Below, one piece after another: positions 1-9,841 of a DNA stretch of 64,000 nt; the first letter of the stretch is position 1, and every line of letters begins with the position of its first letter. Under the pieces are notes generated by a model. The model searched no databases. It was not told the origin of the DNA and worked only from the letters and a program-made list of their open reading frames with translations. Made by a program: the position numbers and the translations under genes. Source of the DNA: Tritrichomonas foetus (lineage: Eukaryota > Parabasalia > Tritrichomonadida > Tritrichomonadidae); NCBI GenBank assembly GCA_001839685.1, contig MLAK01000543.1, positions 35,147-99,146 of the forward strand. The letters are read 5' to 3'.

Positions 1-57
1 CCAAAAAGTTATTTTTATTAAAAAACTGGGGAAACTGGATAGACTGCATTGAACAAC

Positions 58-1740
58 TTACTTATGGCCAGAAGATACAGAATTAAGACAACTATATGCT
101 TCTTCTTCCTCTTCTTCTTCATCTTCCTCTTCAAGTTGGAAACGATCAGTTTGGCTTTGTTCACTATCAAGATTTTTCTTTGGAGACGGCTTTGGTGAAG
201 CCTTTGGTGATTGCGGTGGACTGTATTGGGCATTTCCACGAATTGGACATAAAGTATTCAGTCCTCTTTCGAAATCTTCTATCATTTCTTCAGCTTCCTT
301 CAACTGATCAACTGTAACATCCCATTTATGTGAAGATTCAGCGAAAATTTCGAATCTATTATCATTATCACGAATAAATTCATCACAACGTAATTTATCA
401 CGAACAATTTTCGCTGTTAATGTTGTTCTGTTGCTAGCTACGATTTCACTCATCTTCTGTACTTTCTCTTTATAATCATCGAATTTAGCAACAATCTCAT
501 CAATCGCTAAAGTTGGATCTTGAAGCAATTGGTCTGTTGCTTCTTGGATTTTGTCACATTCGATGTTATGAATAACAGGAATTTCTTCGATTTTAACAAC
601 CAAATCATCTCTTAATTGATTAATATTTTCTTCAATCAACATCTGTGTCTGCTCGTTTGCGCTTTTTTCAAGGAGCATTGACTCTTCACCTATTTTCTTC
701 ACTTCATCAACACCTTCATGAAGTGGGCCGAATTCTTCTTGTCTTTGTGCTTCAGCATCTTCGAATGCATCACTTTGGTTACGAAGGATTTCATATAATT
801 CGTTCAGTTCTGCATCTTGATCTTCAATTTGCTTCTTTAGATCTTCAATATCTTGTTTATGTAAGTTTGAATATGTTTCTTTGGTCACTTTTCTAGCTCT
901 GTCAACTTGAATTGCTAATTCTGCAATTTTTATATGTTGTCTAACAAGTAATTCTTTTGTACCATCTGCAGAAGAATTCTTCGCGTGGGAAAGCGCCCAA
1001 GCGACATTATAGTTGAAATTTAAATCAACCATTTTTTCAGACGTCAAAATTTTGCGACGCTGTTCAGGAGTATACTTTTCAAAGTTTGTAAGAAGTGTAA
1101 CAGGAGCAGCTGATGATGGCTTTGAGTCAAAAAGTTTCATAGTAAGGTTCAATAATAAATCTGGATCAATATCATGCGAATCTGATGCCAGAAGCGTTTG
1201 GAAAATAACTTCGGGTGGGAAATGCAAGAAACGTTCGTCTGCCAGAACCTCGTTAATGTCGGCTGCAACATTATTGATATCGTCCATCGTATATGAATTT
1301 GAAGGAATTTTGCTGGCTAAAATCTGAATACAATCGATTGGCTCTGGCGGGCTGATATTCTTTGATTGAATGTAATCGCTTGCAAATTTTTCGAGTGATG
1401 GAATTCCCCATTCTTGGGCGAGATTCAACAACGGGTAGGCATTTTTTGGCGTAACTTTGAATGGCTGAAGCTGGCAGGCCAAAACAAAGGCATTGAATGT
1501 TTCTGGGTCGATCTGTCTTCGAATGACGCTCTTTGTAATTCCTTGTCTTAATAAAGTTGCGCATTTTTTCGACATTTTCACAAAAATTTCGCCCTTGAAT
1601 TCATGACTGAGTTCGCCCATCGAAAGGGTGAATGTTAAATTTGCGAAGGAAGCGCTACTTGGTTTGTTTTCCTCATTCATTAAGTTACGTTTGTTTTTTT
1701 CAATGAGAGCGAGTACTTTTTTCTCACTTTTTGTGAACAT
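58..1740 (-). CDS. BTB-like N-terminal coiled-coil protein
   Basis: 560 residues from ATG. Residues about 30-125 resemble the divergent BTB/POZ-like module common in trichomonad proteins: a hydrophobic FTLSMGELSHEFKG segment, a helix ending in LLRQ, then NAYPLLNLAQEWGIPSLEKF. Residues about 270-480 are heptad-rich, charged coiled coil. The tail has an SP/KP-rich stretch (SPPQSPKASPKPSPKK) and a run of Glu and Asp close to the C-terminus. The family is probably a structural or scaffold protein using BTB-like dimerisation, but no enzymatic motif is visible. The BTB assignment comes from pattern, not from a search. No frameshift is seen; the stop lies close to the left edge of the window. Confidence 0.75.
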   Translation of the reverse strand: MFTKSEKKVLALIEKNKRNLMNEENKPSSASFANLTFTLSMGELSHEFKGEIFVKMSKKCATLLRQGITKSVIRRQIDPETFNAFVLACQLQPFKVTPKNAYPLLNLAQEWGIPSLEKFASDYIQSKNISPPEPIDCIQILASKIPSNSYTMDDINNVAADINEVLADERFLHFPPEVIFQTLLASDSHDIDPDLLLNLTMKLFDSKPSSAAPVTLLTNFEKYTPEQRRKILTSEKMVDLNFNYNVAWALSHAKNSSADGTKELLVRQHIKIAELAIQVDRARKVTKETYSNLHKQDIEDLKKQIEDQDAELNELYEILRNQSDAFEDAEAQRQEEFGPLHEGVDEVKKIGEESMLLEKSANEQTQMLIEENINQLRDDLVVKIEEIPVIHNIECDKIQEATDQLLQDPTLAIDEIVAKFDDYKEKVQKMSEIVASNRTTLTAKIVRDKLRCDEFIRDNDNRFEIFAESSHKWDVTVDQLKEAEEMIEDFERGLNTLCPIRGNAQYSPPQSPKASPKPSPKKNLDSEQSQTDRFQLEEEDEEEEEEEAYSCLNSVSSGHK

Positions 1741-2378
1741 ATTTGAAACTTTTTTATTCGTTGAAATTTGGAAAAAAAGCGTTTACTTCACAATATTTAC
1801 ACTCATGAATCTTTCTTGAAAGAATCTTGTAAATAAAAGAGATATGTTTTTTCTTTCTTTCTTTTTTCTGAGATAAAAGTACTTTTGATATTTCACACAT
1901 GTATTCATTGTAATGGCCTGATTAACTTCATTAAATGTTGCTCGAATAATATTCAATTGATGATTTAATTTGCTTGCGACAACTATATATTACCAAAATT
2001 TATTAGTCGCTATATTATGCCTCTTCCGTATAATATTGTGACCAACAGTTAAGCCAGAAATTCGATTTTAAATAATAATTGACCAAAGTTGGTTAAAATA
2101 ATTTGCAAGTATGGTCAAAATGCATATGTTTACACTCTATATAAGTTATTGACATAATTTTGGAGAATTAATTCGATTTCAAGTTTTTTCATATGATATT
2201 TTCTTATTATTAATTAGAAAATCAGCAAGCTAATGCCAGTGGGGTTTCCCTGCATGTAGAGTTCGAATAACGCTAAAGAAAAAATGATTCAGAAAAACAT
2301 GAAAAATGGCAAAAATTATGTAATATACAATTTTTAATTATGATTATTCAAATAAAGAAAAATATAATTTTTTACAGT
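1741..2378. other. Intergenic, with a dispersed-repeat relic
   Basis: 638 bases with no supportable gene. Bases about 2040-2120 form one copy of a dispersed repeat that recurs in inverted orientation near 46.54-46.63 kb; it is listed separately. The rest is AT-rich, with nothing else recognisable. Confidence 0.6.
2040..2120. repeat. Dispersed repeat copy 1 (GACCAA/GGTC motifs)
   Basis: This segment contains GTTAAGCCAGAAATTC, then ATTGACCAAAGTTG, then TATGGTCAAAATGC. The reverse complement of about 46540-46625 gives GTTAAACCAGAAATTC, ATTGACCAAACTTG and TTTGGTCGTAATGC in the same order at similar spacing. Two similar copies 44 kb apart and in opposite orientation point to a decayed mobile element rather than chance. 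Confidence 0.6.
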
Positions 2379-2789
2379 CTAATCAGAAGAAATTGACAGG
2401 AGCTCTTCCATCTGCTTAATTTTTTCCAATTGACCATCCAATTTGGCCTGGAGGGAGGTGCTTTTGGTGATTTTGTCTAGCTTCTGGTCGAGTAGCTGCA
2501 ACTGTCTGAGTATTTCTGCTTGGTTGACGTTGGAATTTTCATTTTTGGATGAAGATTTTTCAAGCTCGATGATTTGTTTTTCAAGTGTTGCGTAAGTTGA
2601 ATTCAGGTCGTCCACCACTTCAGAAACTGAACTTTTTCCTGGAAAATTCTCGAGAATTTTTTGCTGACTTAATATCAGCTCGGCCTCTGTTAAGCGTAAA
2701 TCGTACTCCATTTGATTGTATGTTTTTTCGATAGTTTCGAGTAATTGGTTTTGTTCTCTGATGCTCTTTTTTATTGATTCAACATCCAT
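2379..2789 (-). CDS. Small coiled-coil protein
   Basis: 136 residues from ATG, not recognised. The protein is almost entirely helical with heptad spacing in two blocks (about residues 1-45 and 60-130), separated by a short FPGKSSVSE linker. This fits a small two-helix coiled-coil adaptor. No membrane segment or catalytic motif is seen. It is divergent from the coiled-coil gene starting at 3014, with a 224-base shared upstream region. A TCAAATAAAA element lies just upstream of the ATG and could act as a relaxed initiator. GACCAA/TGGTCA motifs occur in the shared upstream region. Confidence 0.7.
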   Translation of the reverse strand: MDVESIKKSIREQNQLLETIEKTYNQMEYDLRLTEAELILSQQKILENFPGKSSVSEVVDDLNSTYATLEKQIIELEKSSSKNENSNVNQAEILRQLQLLDQKLDKITKSTSLQAKLDGQLEKIKQMEELLSISSD

Positions 2790-3013
2790 GATTTTATTTG
2801 ACCTTATTTCGTGAAATTAGACCAAACATGGTCATTTTTTTTCTCTAATTAATTGGTCATAGAAATTGAAAAAATTCAAAACTTCTATTAATCGTTTCAA
2901 TGTGTCAACCAAACATATTCAGAAAATAAATTGTAGACAACTATTCAATGTTTTCAATACTTTCCCGCCATCTACCAAAAATTGATAACAATATCAACAC
3001 TGAGTGAGGAAGA

Positions 3014-4120
3014 ATGAATACAAGCCTCCACTTATCAATGCTTTCTGCCGAGGAAGAACTTGAGAATGCAGATGAAGAGAAAGAAATTGAAGTGATTCAA
3101 AACCGAATTACATCAGTCCGCACTTTATTGGAAAGACTAAATGAAGACGAACAGGAACGACATCATCGATATGATTCGCAACTTAACGAATTAGCAATGG
3201 AAATTCAACAGGCCAAGCATATCAGGGACATTGAGCTCGAAAAGCAGAAAATGAAATATCAAGAAAAGAAACTCGAGTTATTGAACCAACTTGATGAAGA
3301 AAAACTGCAATTTGAAAGTCATTTTCGACAACTATTGAAACAAAGCCAGCAATACGAGCAAAACTTTGGTGAAATTATGAATCTGAAAGATCAATATTTC
3401 AACATCAGCCAACAAAGAAAATCAATTGTCGAAGATGCAAAGCAATTGGAAGAAGAAAAGAAAATTGAACAGCTCAGTTTACAAAAAACACTGGCAAGGA
3501 AAATGCAAAAGTTCCAGTTGAATCAACAAATGAATCGTCTTGAACATGACGTTTCAGAATTGCTATCACAAAGGAGAGATATTGAAAAGACTTTTAAACT
3601 CAAACGTGCAGAATTAGTGAATAAATATGAAGTATCTATCAAAGATCACAATATTCTTGCACAAAGACTCCAAAAAGATATAAATGATCGTGATAATCAA
3701 TACAAGCTTCATTTAGACATAGTCAAGCATCAAATAGAAAAAGAAAATCAACGAAATGACATTGAAAGGCAAGCAGCTGAAGTTCAATGCGTTCGTTTAC
3801 AAGAATTGAATCTTTCCATTCAAAGAAATTGTACACAACAAATATCGAAACTAAATCGAGATATTGAACAAATGAAGAAACTGCTCGAAGAAGCTGAACA
3901 AGATGATGAGAAAACACAAGAAGAAAATTTAATAAATACTAAAAAATTATTTGATCAAGAAAAAAGCACAAATTCTATTCGTCAAAATGCAATGAAAATT
4001 GAAAATGAATTAACACAAACTATTGCATTTAACATTGCTGCTTCGAATTCAACAATATCAGATCATTCATCACCAACACCAAAACGAACAAGGGTAAAGA
4101 AACAAGCCATATTCACATGA
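3014..4120 (+). CDS. Coiled-coil protein
   Basis: 368 residues from ATG. Nearly the whole chain (about 15-335) is charged heptad coiled coil rich in Glu, Gln and Lys, followed by a short Ser/Thr/Pro-rich tail with the basic stretch PKRTRVKK near the end. The basic patch could be a nuclear or microtubule-binding signal (inference). A TCAACAC sequence lies about 15 bases before the ATG. It is divergent from the small coiled-coil gene at 2379-2789. No family is recognised; a cytoskeletal or centrosomal role is typical for such proteins but not shown. Confidence 0.75.
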   Translation: MNTSLHLSMLSAEEELENADEEKEIEVIQNRITSVRTLLERLNEDEQERHHRYDSQLNELAMEIQQAKHIRDIELEKQKMKYQEKKLELLNQLDEEKLQFESHFRQLLKQSQQYEQNFGEIMNLKDQYFNISQQRKSIVEDAKQLEEEKKIEQLSLQKTLARKMQKFQLNQQMNRLEHDVSELLSQRRDIEKTFKLKRAELVNKYEVSIKDHNILAQRLQKDINDRDNQYKLHLDIVKHQIEKENQRNDIERQAAEVQCVRLQELNLSIQRNCTQQISKLNRDIEQMKKLLEEAEQDDEKTQEENLINTKKLFDQEKSTNSIRQNAMKIENELTQTIAFNIAASNSTISDHSSPTPKRTRVKKQAIFT

Positions 4121-4451
4121 CTGTTGTTCTAAATATCTAAAAATCGAAAGGCCGAAATATTTGTTTTTCTTTAAAATTTTTCTTAATGTTTTACTTTTTA
4201 TTTTCCTTTGAGTTTTGATTTAGATATTCGATTTATTTTGATGAAGGAACAATTTGATTAGAAAAGGAATGATGAATAATATAAAGAAAATAGGTTCCAA
4301 AGTATGATAATAATAAAAATTCAAGTTTTAAACAAATAAAAAATAGTATCTTAATATAAAAATTCATTTTTACCTTTCTATAATACATCATAAATATTAC
4401 AATAAAAGCTGATTCAATCCGCTTCTAAATTCAAATAAATACATGCTTATA
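4121..4451. other. Convergent intergenic spacer
   Basis: 331 AT-rich bases between two convergent genes. No gene, RNA or repeat is recognised. Confidence 0.6.
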
Positions 4452-6143
4452 TTAATCAGTTCCTAATTCTTTCATATCTGTAAGCTTTAAAGCTTCGATT
4501 GAAAAATCTTTCATCTTTGATGTGAGACTCTTCTTTCTTGTAGGAACTTTTCCTGCTGGTAAAAAACTGGATTTCCGACGAATTCCTCCTGTTTCACGTT
4601 GTTTCGCATAAGTGAAAGCGTTTAATCTCATTTCCACATATTCTTGGAATGTTTGAGATTCCATTAAAAATTCATAGAAGTTCAAATCATTTGGATTTAC
4701 AGCAGCCAAAAACAATTCTTGATTGAAAATAGTAATATTTTCTTCAGTGTCTGTTACAAAGAAGCATGTTAACTCATCAGACATAATATGATCAAGTGGG
4801 GCTTTAAATTCTCGAAGGATTAATTCAGTTTGATCAGCACTTAAAGAAATTTTATGATTAAGCATCTCAGTGAAACATGGAGGAAATCGAAATGGATTTG
4901 GTTCACCCTTTTGTAAAGTAATTAGTCTTAGAATCTGCATACAAACAAAATCATAGTTTGGAAACTTTGGATAAAAGTCAACAGGTGGAACATAATGCTT
5001 ATCAATGTTCACTAAATAAGTACTTTCCAAGAATTTCATTTTCTTGAGTTTAGGAATGGGTGGAATGCCAAATAAGAATGGTGTTGGTGTATAAAGAAGA
5101 TCTAAATAAGAATCAGATGTTGGCAAAATCGGCATAACAGTTCCAGAGTAGTTAAAAGGTTTCAAAAGATTCTCAAGTGCATAAACAGACATTGAAACTT
5201 CTTGGAAATTTGATCCAATGATTAAAACTTGGGCATCAAGAAGTAACGCTGACAATAAATTAACAATATCATGAACAGATAATACAGAAAACAAAGTGTC
5301 AATTGATGCCCATAGAATACTTTTCTCATCTAAAGTCTGAGGTGGAGGAAAATTCAAAGTAATGTCTTTACAAAGTTCAATTTGATTCGAATGAGTGGAT
5401 GCTACATAATATCTTTCAATTTCATGTTCAAAATATGCGGGAAGAGTAATTGATGGATGAACCCCAATATGACCAATCAAATCTAAACCTTCAATTGGTG
5501 TTCCACAGTTTAGATTTACTTCCATTTTGTCATTATTTAGATTTTCATCATTTTTTACTTTGCCTAGTGATAGGTTTACCAAATAATTTAAAAACGTAAA
5601 ATGTGTATGTAAAATTGGACGATGTGTTAACAGACAGAAACAAAAAGTAAATTTCTTTGTAGTTTTTGAAGCAAAGAAAGGAATTTCACTAGATTTTGGA
5701 ACAACGTGAATACATATTCCAAAAACTTTTTCATCACCAGAATTGATTTGAAAAACAAATTCATCTGTGATAATGGGATTATTTGAAAAGATATCAAGGA
5801 GATTTAAATTTTTTAAGTCAGTGATGTCATTCAAAACTAGATTGGGAATGTTCGACCGAGTACCCTTTGAAAAATTTGAATTATTGGCACCTGTTGGCAA
5901 AGCTGCAGGAATAATGCGGGCGAGCGGTAATGATGGATATTCGAAAGGTGGAAATGCTGTTAATATTGCTGGATCAGATTTTTTGTCACCTCCGGGTGGA
6001 ATTCCAACTAATAAAAATTGATCGAAAACTTTTGTCGTAAACAGTGCCTGTATGTTTTGTACTTGGCCAAGTCTCTTCCTGTTTGATACCTCTTTAACCA
6101 TATCTTTCTCGAATTTCTTGAAATCCCATTCGTTGATTTGCAT
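4452..6143 (-). CDS. DENN-domain protein (putative Rab GEF)
   Basis: 563 residues from ATG. Near the N-terminus FDQFLLVGIPPGG followed by a proline-rich strand is the upstream DENN (longin) part. The core has RPILHTHFTFLNYL, then ILWASIDTLFSVLSVHDIVN, then the LLLDAQVLIIGSNF strand, with TPTPFLFGIP and LVNIDKH further on. These are the hallmark cDENN strands and loops. DENN proteins catalyse GDP/GTP exchange on Rab GTPases in vesicle traffic. The C-terminal part (about 440-520) would be the dDENN helices, and the last about 35 residues are basic. The family fit is good by motif order, but the target Rab cannot be told. Confidence 0.85.
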   Translation of the reverse strand: MQINEWDFKKFEKDMVKEVSNRKRLGQVQNIQALFTTKVFDQFLLVGIPPGGDKKSDPAILTAFPPFEYPSLPLARIIPAALPTGANNSNFSKGTRSNIPNLVLNDITDLKNLNLLDIFSNNPIITDEFVFQINSGDEKVFGICIHVVPKSSEIPFFASKTTKKFTFCFCLLTHRPILHTHFTFLNYLVNLSLGKVKNDENLNNDKMEVNLNCGTPIEGLDLIGHIGVHPSITLPAYFEHEIERYYVASTHSNQIELCKDITLNFPPPQTLDEKSILWASIDTLFSVLSVHDIVNLLSALLLDAQVLIIGSNFQEVSMSVYALENLLKPFNYSGTVMPILPTSDSYLDLLYTPTPFLFGIPPIPKLKKMKFLESTYLVNIDKHYVPPVDFYPKFPNYDFVCMQILRLITLQKGEPNPFRFPPCFTEMLNHKISLSADQTELILREFKAPLDHIMSDELTCFFVTDTEENITIFNQELFLAAVNPNDLNFYEFLMESQTFQEYVEMRLNAFTYAKQRETGGIRRKSSFLPAGKVPTRKKSLTSKMKDFSIEALKLTDMKELGTD

Positions 6144-7366
6144 ATTTTTTTTGAGACAAAAAAATACGAATTGAATATAGTTTTATGAGATTATTGAAAT
6201 TTTGCATCAATTTGAACATTTTTCATTCAATTTTCAAAATACATTCAAATATCCTTTCAAAAATCCTTGAATGATTTGCAAAACCGCCAAAAAATAGTTC
6301 GTTTTAAATCATTTATCTAATCATAACCGAGAAGACCTCAACGCTTATCTTTTGCAGAGTAACTCAGCACGAACTAAACATTTATATATTTCCTTACCGA
6401 GCCCATCCAAATTTTACAGCAGATAATAAAATTTCCAAATTTCCTCAAATCGATATATCTTTAATTTCGCTTCTATTGAGTTATAGTATTTCCGACATTA
6501 TTAGTGGTTGCTTGATGCCAAGACAGTGTGCTCAATACTCATGAAGTTATTATTCGTTGAAAATTTCATTTTGGAAATAATTGTAATGGCCAGTTAAATC
6601 ACGTAAGCGCCATGAAATAATCACATAAAAGATCCTTTCAAATTAAAGTATATCAGAAAAAGTCAACATAAAAGAAATTTCGAAAATTCGATTAAATTAT
6701 ACAATAAAAATATTGTTTATTTCTATATACGATAGTTCTGTTTTAGCTTCTTGATTTGTCTTGAGTTTTTCTTCCTTTATTTTTAATGTCTCCTTTAATT
6801 TCTTATTGTTTAATCATGTAACGATAGAAAAATTTGACAGATATCCCCATTAGAAACATTCATGGGCAAATTTGAAAAAAAAAGCAGATTTTTGTTAAAC
6901 ATATGGCATCAAACTGACAAACTCCAATGATGGTAAATTATATTTACTAAATACTTAAGAAATACAATATCAAAAAGATATTACTCAAGAAAGTTACTAA
7001 AAAAGTTAAATTGAACTTGTTTTAACTTTCTAGATTTCCAGCAATACCTGGGAATTCCCTAGAGTTTTCGGAAGAAGATTCTTGGAACTAAAACCAATTC
7101 CTCCAAACAGTTCATTAATGTAGATTGAGTATTAATAAGAAAGCCTATTTGCTGCAATAATCATTAGAAAAGGCATTGTGTAAGAAACTAATAATTAGAA
7201 AATATATGATCAATAACAGTATCATAAAAGAAAAATTGAAAGCCAGATAAATCATAAGGTTCACAGTGTTTACAAAATAAAATAAAAAAATTACATATGA
7301 AAAATACCTACAAATTTTGTTGTCCTTAATTCTCTTTTGTTGGTCTTTGTGTTTGTTCTTTTTCTT
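6144..7366. other. Long intergenic region
   Basis: About 1.2 kb with no supportable gene. A 74-codon ORF on the minus strand (7145-7369) was rejected as low-complexity. Segment 6580-6600 (ATTGTAATGGCC) matches one near 1911 and may be a fragment of a dispersed repeat. Confidence 0.5.
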
Positions 7367-7405
7367 CATGCTTTTTCTTCATGCTTTTTCTTCATGCTTT
7401 TTCTT
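7367..7405. repeat. 13-bp tandem repeat, 3 copies
   Basis: The unit CATGCTTTTTCTT occurs three times head to tail, ending a few bases from the stop codon of the Akt-like kinase. It probably lies in its 3' untranslated region. Confidence 0.8.
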
Positions 7406-7412
7406 CTTTTCT

Positions 7413-8939
7413 TCACTCATCAGAGTAGTAATTCGGTGATGAAGATGAAGATGAGGAAGATCCAAGTTTGATTTTAATCACCATTTTTCCATTTTCGTCA
7501 TATTGAGGTTCATCATCTGATGAACTTGAAGAAGAAGAAGAAGATGATGATGATGAACTGTAGCTTTCAGATGATTCAGTCTCACTTGAGAGTTGATTCT
7601 TCAGTTCTTCGATATTTTGATTCATCACTGCTTCTGGAGGAAGTCCATCCGTGAATCTCGAAGCGACAAACGAAAATCCAGTGAAAGAAGCATTAATTGG
7701 AGTAGCCATTGAATCTTGTGCTGCCATTCCAGTGAATTCAGAATCAAAGTTTATCAGTTCTCTAAAGTTCTTTGGTGTTGGTGGAACATATTTCGGCTTA
7801 TATTTCTTTTCAAGGACATCCTTGAAATTGAGGCCTTTGAAAAATGGATGTTTTTCAACTCCTTCGAAAGTCATTCTGTCTTGTGGCTTCTTCTTAAGGA
7901 GACTCATCATGAAGTCACGAGCATCTGGATCAACGTCATTTGGAAACTTGGGATCACGGTTAACGATCTCATCATACATCTTGGATTTGTTTTTATGCTG
8001 GAATGGAGTTTCACCATATATGAGTTCATATGTAAGGACTCCAAGTGACCACCAGTCTATCATTTCATCATAAGGTTTTTCATTGATAATTTCAGGTGCA
8101 AGGTATTCAGAAGTTCCACAAAATGTTGTAGTTGAATTTCCAACACTGAGATCTTTAACAAGACCGAAATCAGTTAGTTTTGCATGACCTTCCAAATCAA
8201 GCAGAACGTTTTCTGGTTTCAAATCTCGATAAACAATATGTTGGGAGTGGAGATAATTAATTGCAAGTGCAATTTCAGCAATATATAAACGTACTTCTTC
8301 AAGTGGAAGCGTATCGTTGTCCGATAGATGTTTGAAAAGCTCACCACCTGGTACGTACTCCAACCCAAGATAGAACTTGGTATTAGTTTGAAATGCGAAG
8401 CATATCTGCACAATGAATGGGTGTTTGACACGAAGAAGGATGTTTCTTTCTGCAAAGATTGTATGAATCTTATCAGATTTTATGAGGCGCGCCTTGTGGA
8501 CGGTTTTGACGGCATAAATTTTCTTTGATCGTTTTTCTTGACATAGCATAACTTTCCCGTAGTAGCCTTGGCCGATAACGGATACGATATCAAAATCGTC
8601 CATCGTGTAGCTGTCCGAACGAAGGGTGATTTCTCGAAGGTTGGAAACCCAAGCCATTATAACTGTCTCATCTTTTGACGAAAATGTGATTTCGGGTTGA
8701 TGAGGCGCTCGGATGGAAAATCTAGGCGGTTTTTGGTGGGAAACGAAGTCGATAACTGTTTCGGGTTTAATTTCGATAGTTTTTTTTATTTTTTTTTCGT
8801 TCTTTCCATACGATACTTTATTTCCGTCGAGTGTCACATAAACGTCATGCCAGAAGCCCATTTTAGAGCCCTTCTTCTTGAACCATTGATTTTTGATGAG
8901 AGTATCTCGGCATTTTTGTCTTTCGAGTGTCAAACTCAT
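7413..8939 (-). CDS. PH-domain AGC kinase, Akt-like
   Basis: 508 residues from ATG. The PH domain is at about 14-105, with the usual Trp in its last helix (W97). The kinase domain spans about 116-370: glycine loop GQGYYG (123-128), catalytic Lys145, Glu164, YRDLKPEN (237-244) with Asp239, DFG at 257-259, TTFCGT activation loop with Thr272 as a PDK1-type site, and APE at 281-283. The AGC extension ends with hydrophobic motif FTGFSF, whose Ser is a candidate TORC2/PDK2-type phosphosite. The tail is Ser-rich and acidic. The architecture matches Akt/PKB, which is recruited to membranes through phosphoinositides. All key kinase residues are present, so it should be active. Confidence 0.92.
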   Translation of the reverse strand: MSLTLERQKCRDTLIKNQWFKKKGSKMGFWHDVYVTLDGNKVSYGKNEKKIKKTIEIKPETVIDFVSHQKPPRFSIRAPHQPEITFSSKDETVIMAWVSNLREITLRSDSYTMDDFDIVSVIGQGYYGKVMLCQEKRSKKIYAVKTVHKARLIKSDKIHTIFAERNILLRVKHPFIVQICFAFQTNTKFYLGLEYVPGGELFKHLSDNDTLPLEEVRLYIAEIALAINYLHSQHIVYRDLKPENVLLDLEGHAKLTDFGLVKDLSVGNSTTTFCGTSEYLAPEIINEKPYDEMIDWWSLGVLTYELIYGETPFQHKNKSKMYDEIVNRDPKFPNDVDPDARDFMMSLLKKKPQDRMTFEGVEKHPFFKGLNFKDVLEKKYKPKYVPPTPKNFRELINFDSEFTGMAAQDSMATPINASFTGFSFVASRFTDGLPPEAVMNQNIEELKNQLSSETESSESYSSSSSSSSSSSSSSDDEPQYDENGKMVIKIKLGSSSSSSSSPNYYSDE

Positions 8940-9841
8940 CTTTGGTTGATGATAAATGTAATATCAAATTGATGAAATTGAATGGAAAGATTGAAAAGTC
9001 CATATAAGCGATTTTTAACTTTTTAACAAGTAAAATATCTAGATGATTTCTGAATAACAGAAAAGTATCGAAAATAGATTCAATAATAGTAGATTCATTA
9101 ATTGTAAATTCAATATTAGGTGATCATACTATCTAAGAAAAAGTTTAGTAGAACTAATGATTGCTTTGAAAAACTTAATGAAACTTTTTATTCTTGAATA
9201 AAACATGGTTACTCTTTTTTTGACACTCTGAATAGAATTTTTTTGGACAGTGTTTGAATGCTCATTTTTTGACAGTCAGTTTGGTGAATGGTGATTTTCC
9301 TACATTATTCATTATCTTTACAAAAATAAAGAGTATATTATAGTGTATAAGAAATGAGATGCATTTTTTGTTCAATTATTTATCCGCACAATTTCACGTT
9401 AATATTCATTATGTATGATATATATCAGTTTTTTCAATTCATTCAAATTTCAAAATATAAGTTTCTAATATCTTAAATGATAATGGTTTGTTAAAATTCT
9501 ATATAATTTTGGGTTTAGTCAAATGAATAAATTTTATCTCAATCATAATTTTCCTTGCAATCATTGATCTAAAACAATAACAACTCTTGTTCAAAGAGTT
9601 CACTTAGAAAGATATGAAAACCACTCACATTCGAAAAATCATCATAAATTGTTGTCTTCTTTGAGTTTTTTCTATTTAATTATTTTATTACGTCCGTTTT
9701 TTTCTCCCAAATGAACACATTATTTTTTTGTTAACCGACAACAGATCCAATTTTGCATTGAGTGTTCCAAGTTTGATGACCTCATTGAATTCTCCGAAAA
9801 TTGAAAGGATTTGATGTAACGAGTTTTTCATATCTCATAAT
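8940..9841. other. Divergent intergenic region
   Basis: About 900 AT-rich bases between the Akt-like kinase and the dynein-arm docking gene, presumably holding both promoters. No gene or clear repeat was found. Confidence 0.6.
9828..9841 (+). promoter_or_regulatory. Initiator-like motif before the ODA-docking gene
   Basis: TCATATCTCATAAT sits directly before the ATG at 9842 and holds two overlapping TCA(T)(A) matches to the trichomonad initiator consensus TCAYWWW. Transcription would start about 5-12 bases ahead of the ATG. Confidence 0.6.

Noticed and set aside
2240..2290. TTCGAATAACG stretch that looked like part of a tRNA
   Set aside because: No cloverleaf arms or acceptor pairing could be built around it.
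7145..7369. 74-codon minus-strand ORF with hydrophobic runs
   Set aside because: Its start lies inside the 13-bp tandem repeat, its composition is AT-noise, and no motif or homologue pattern is visible.
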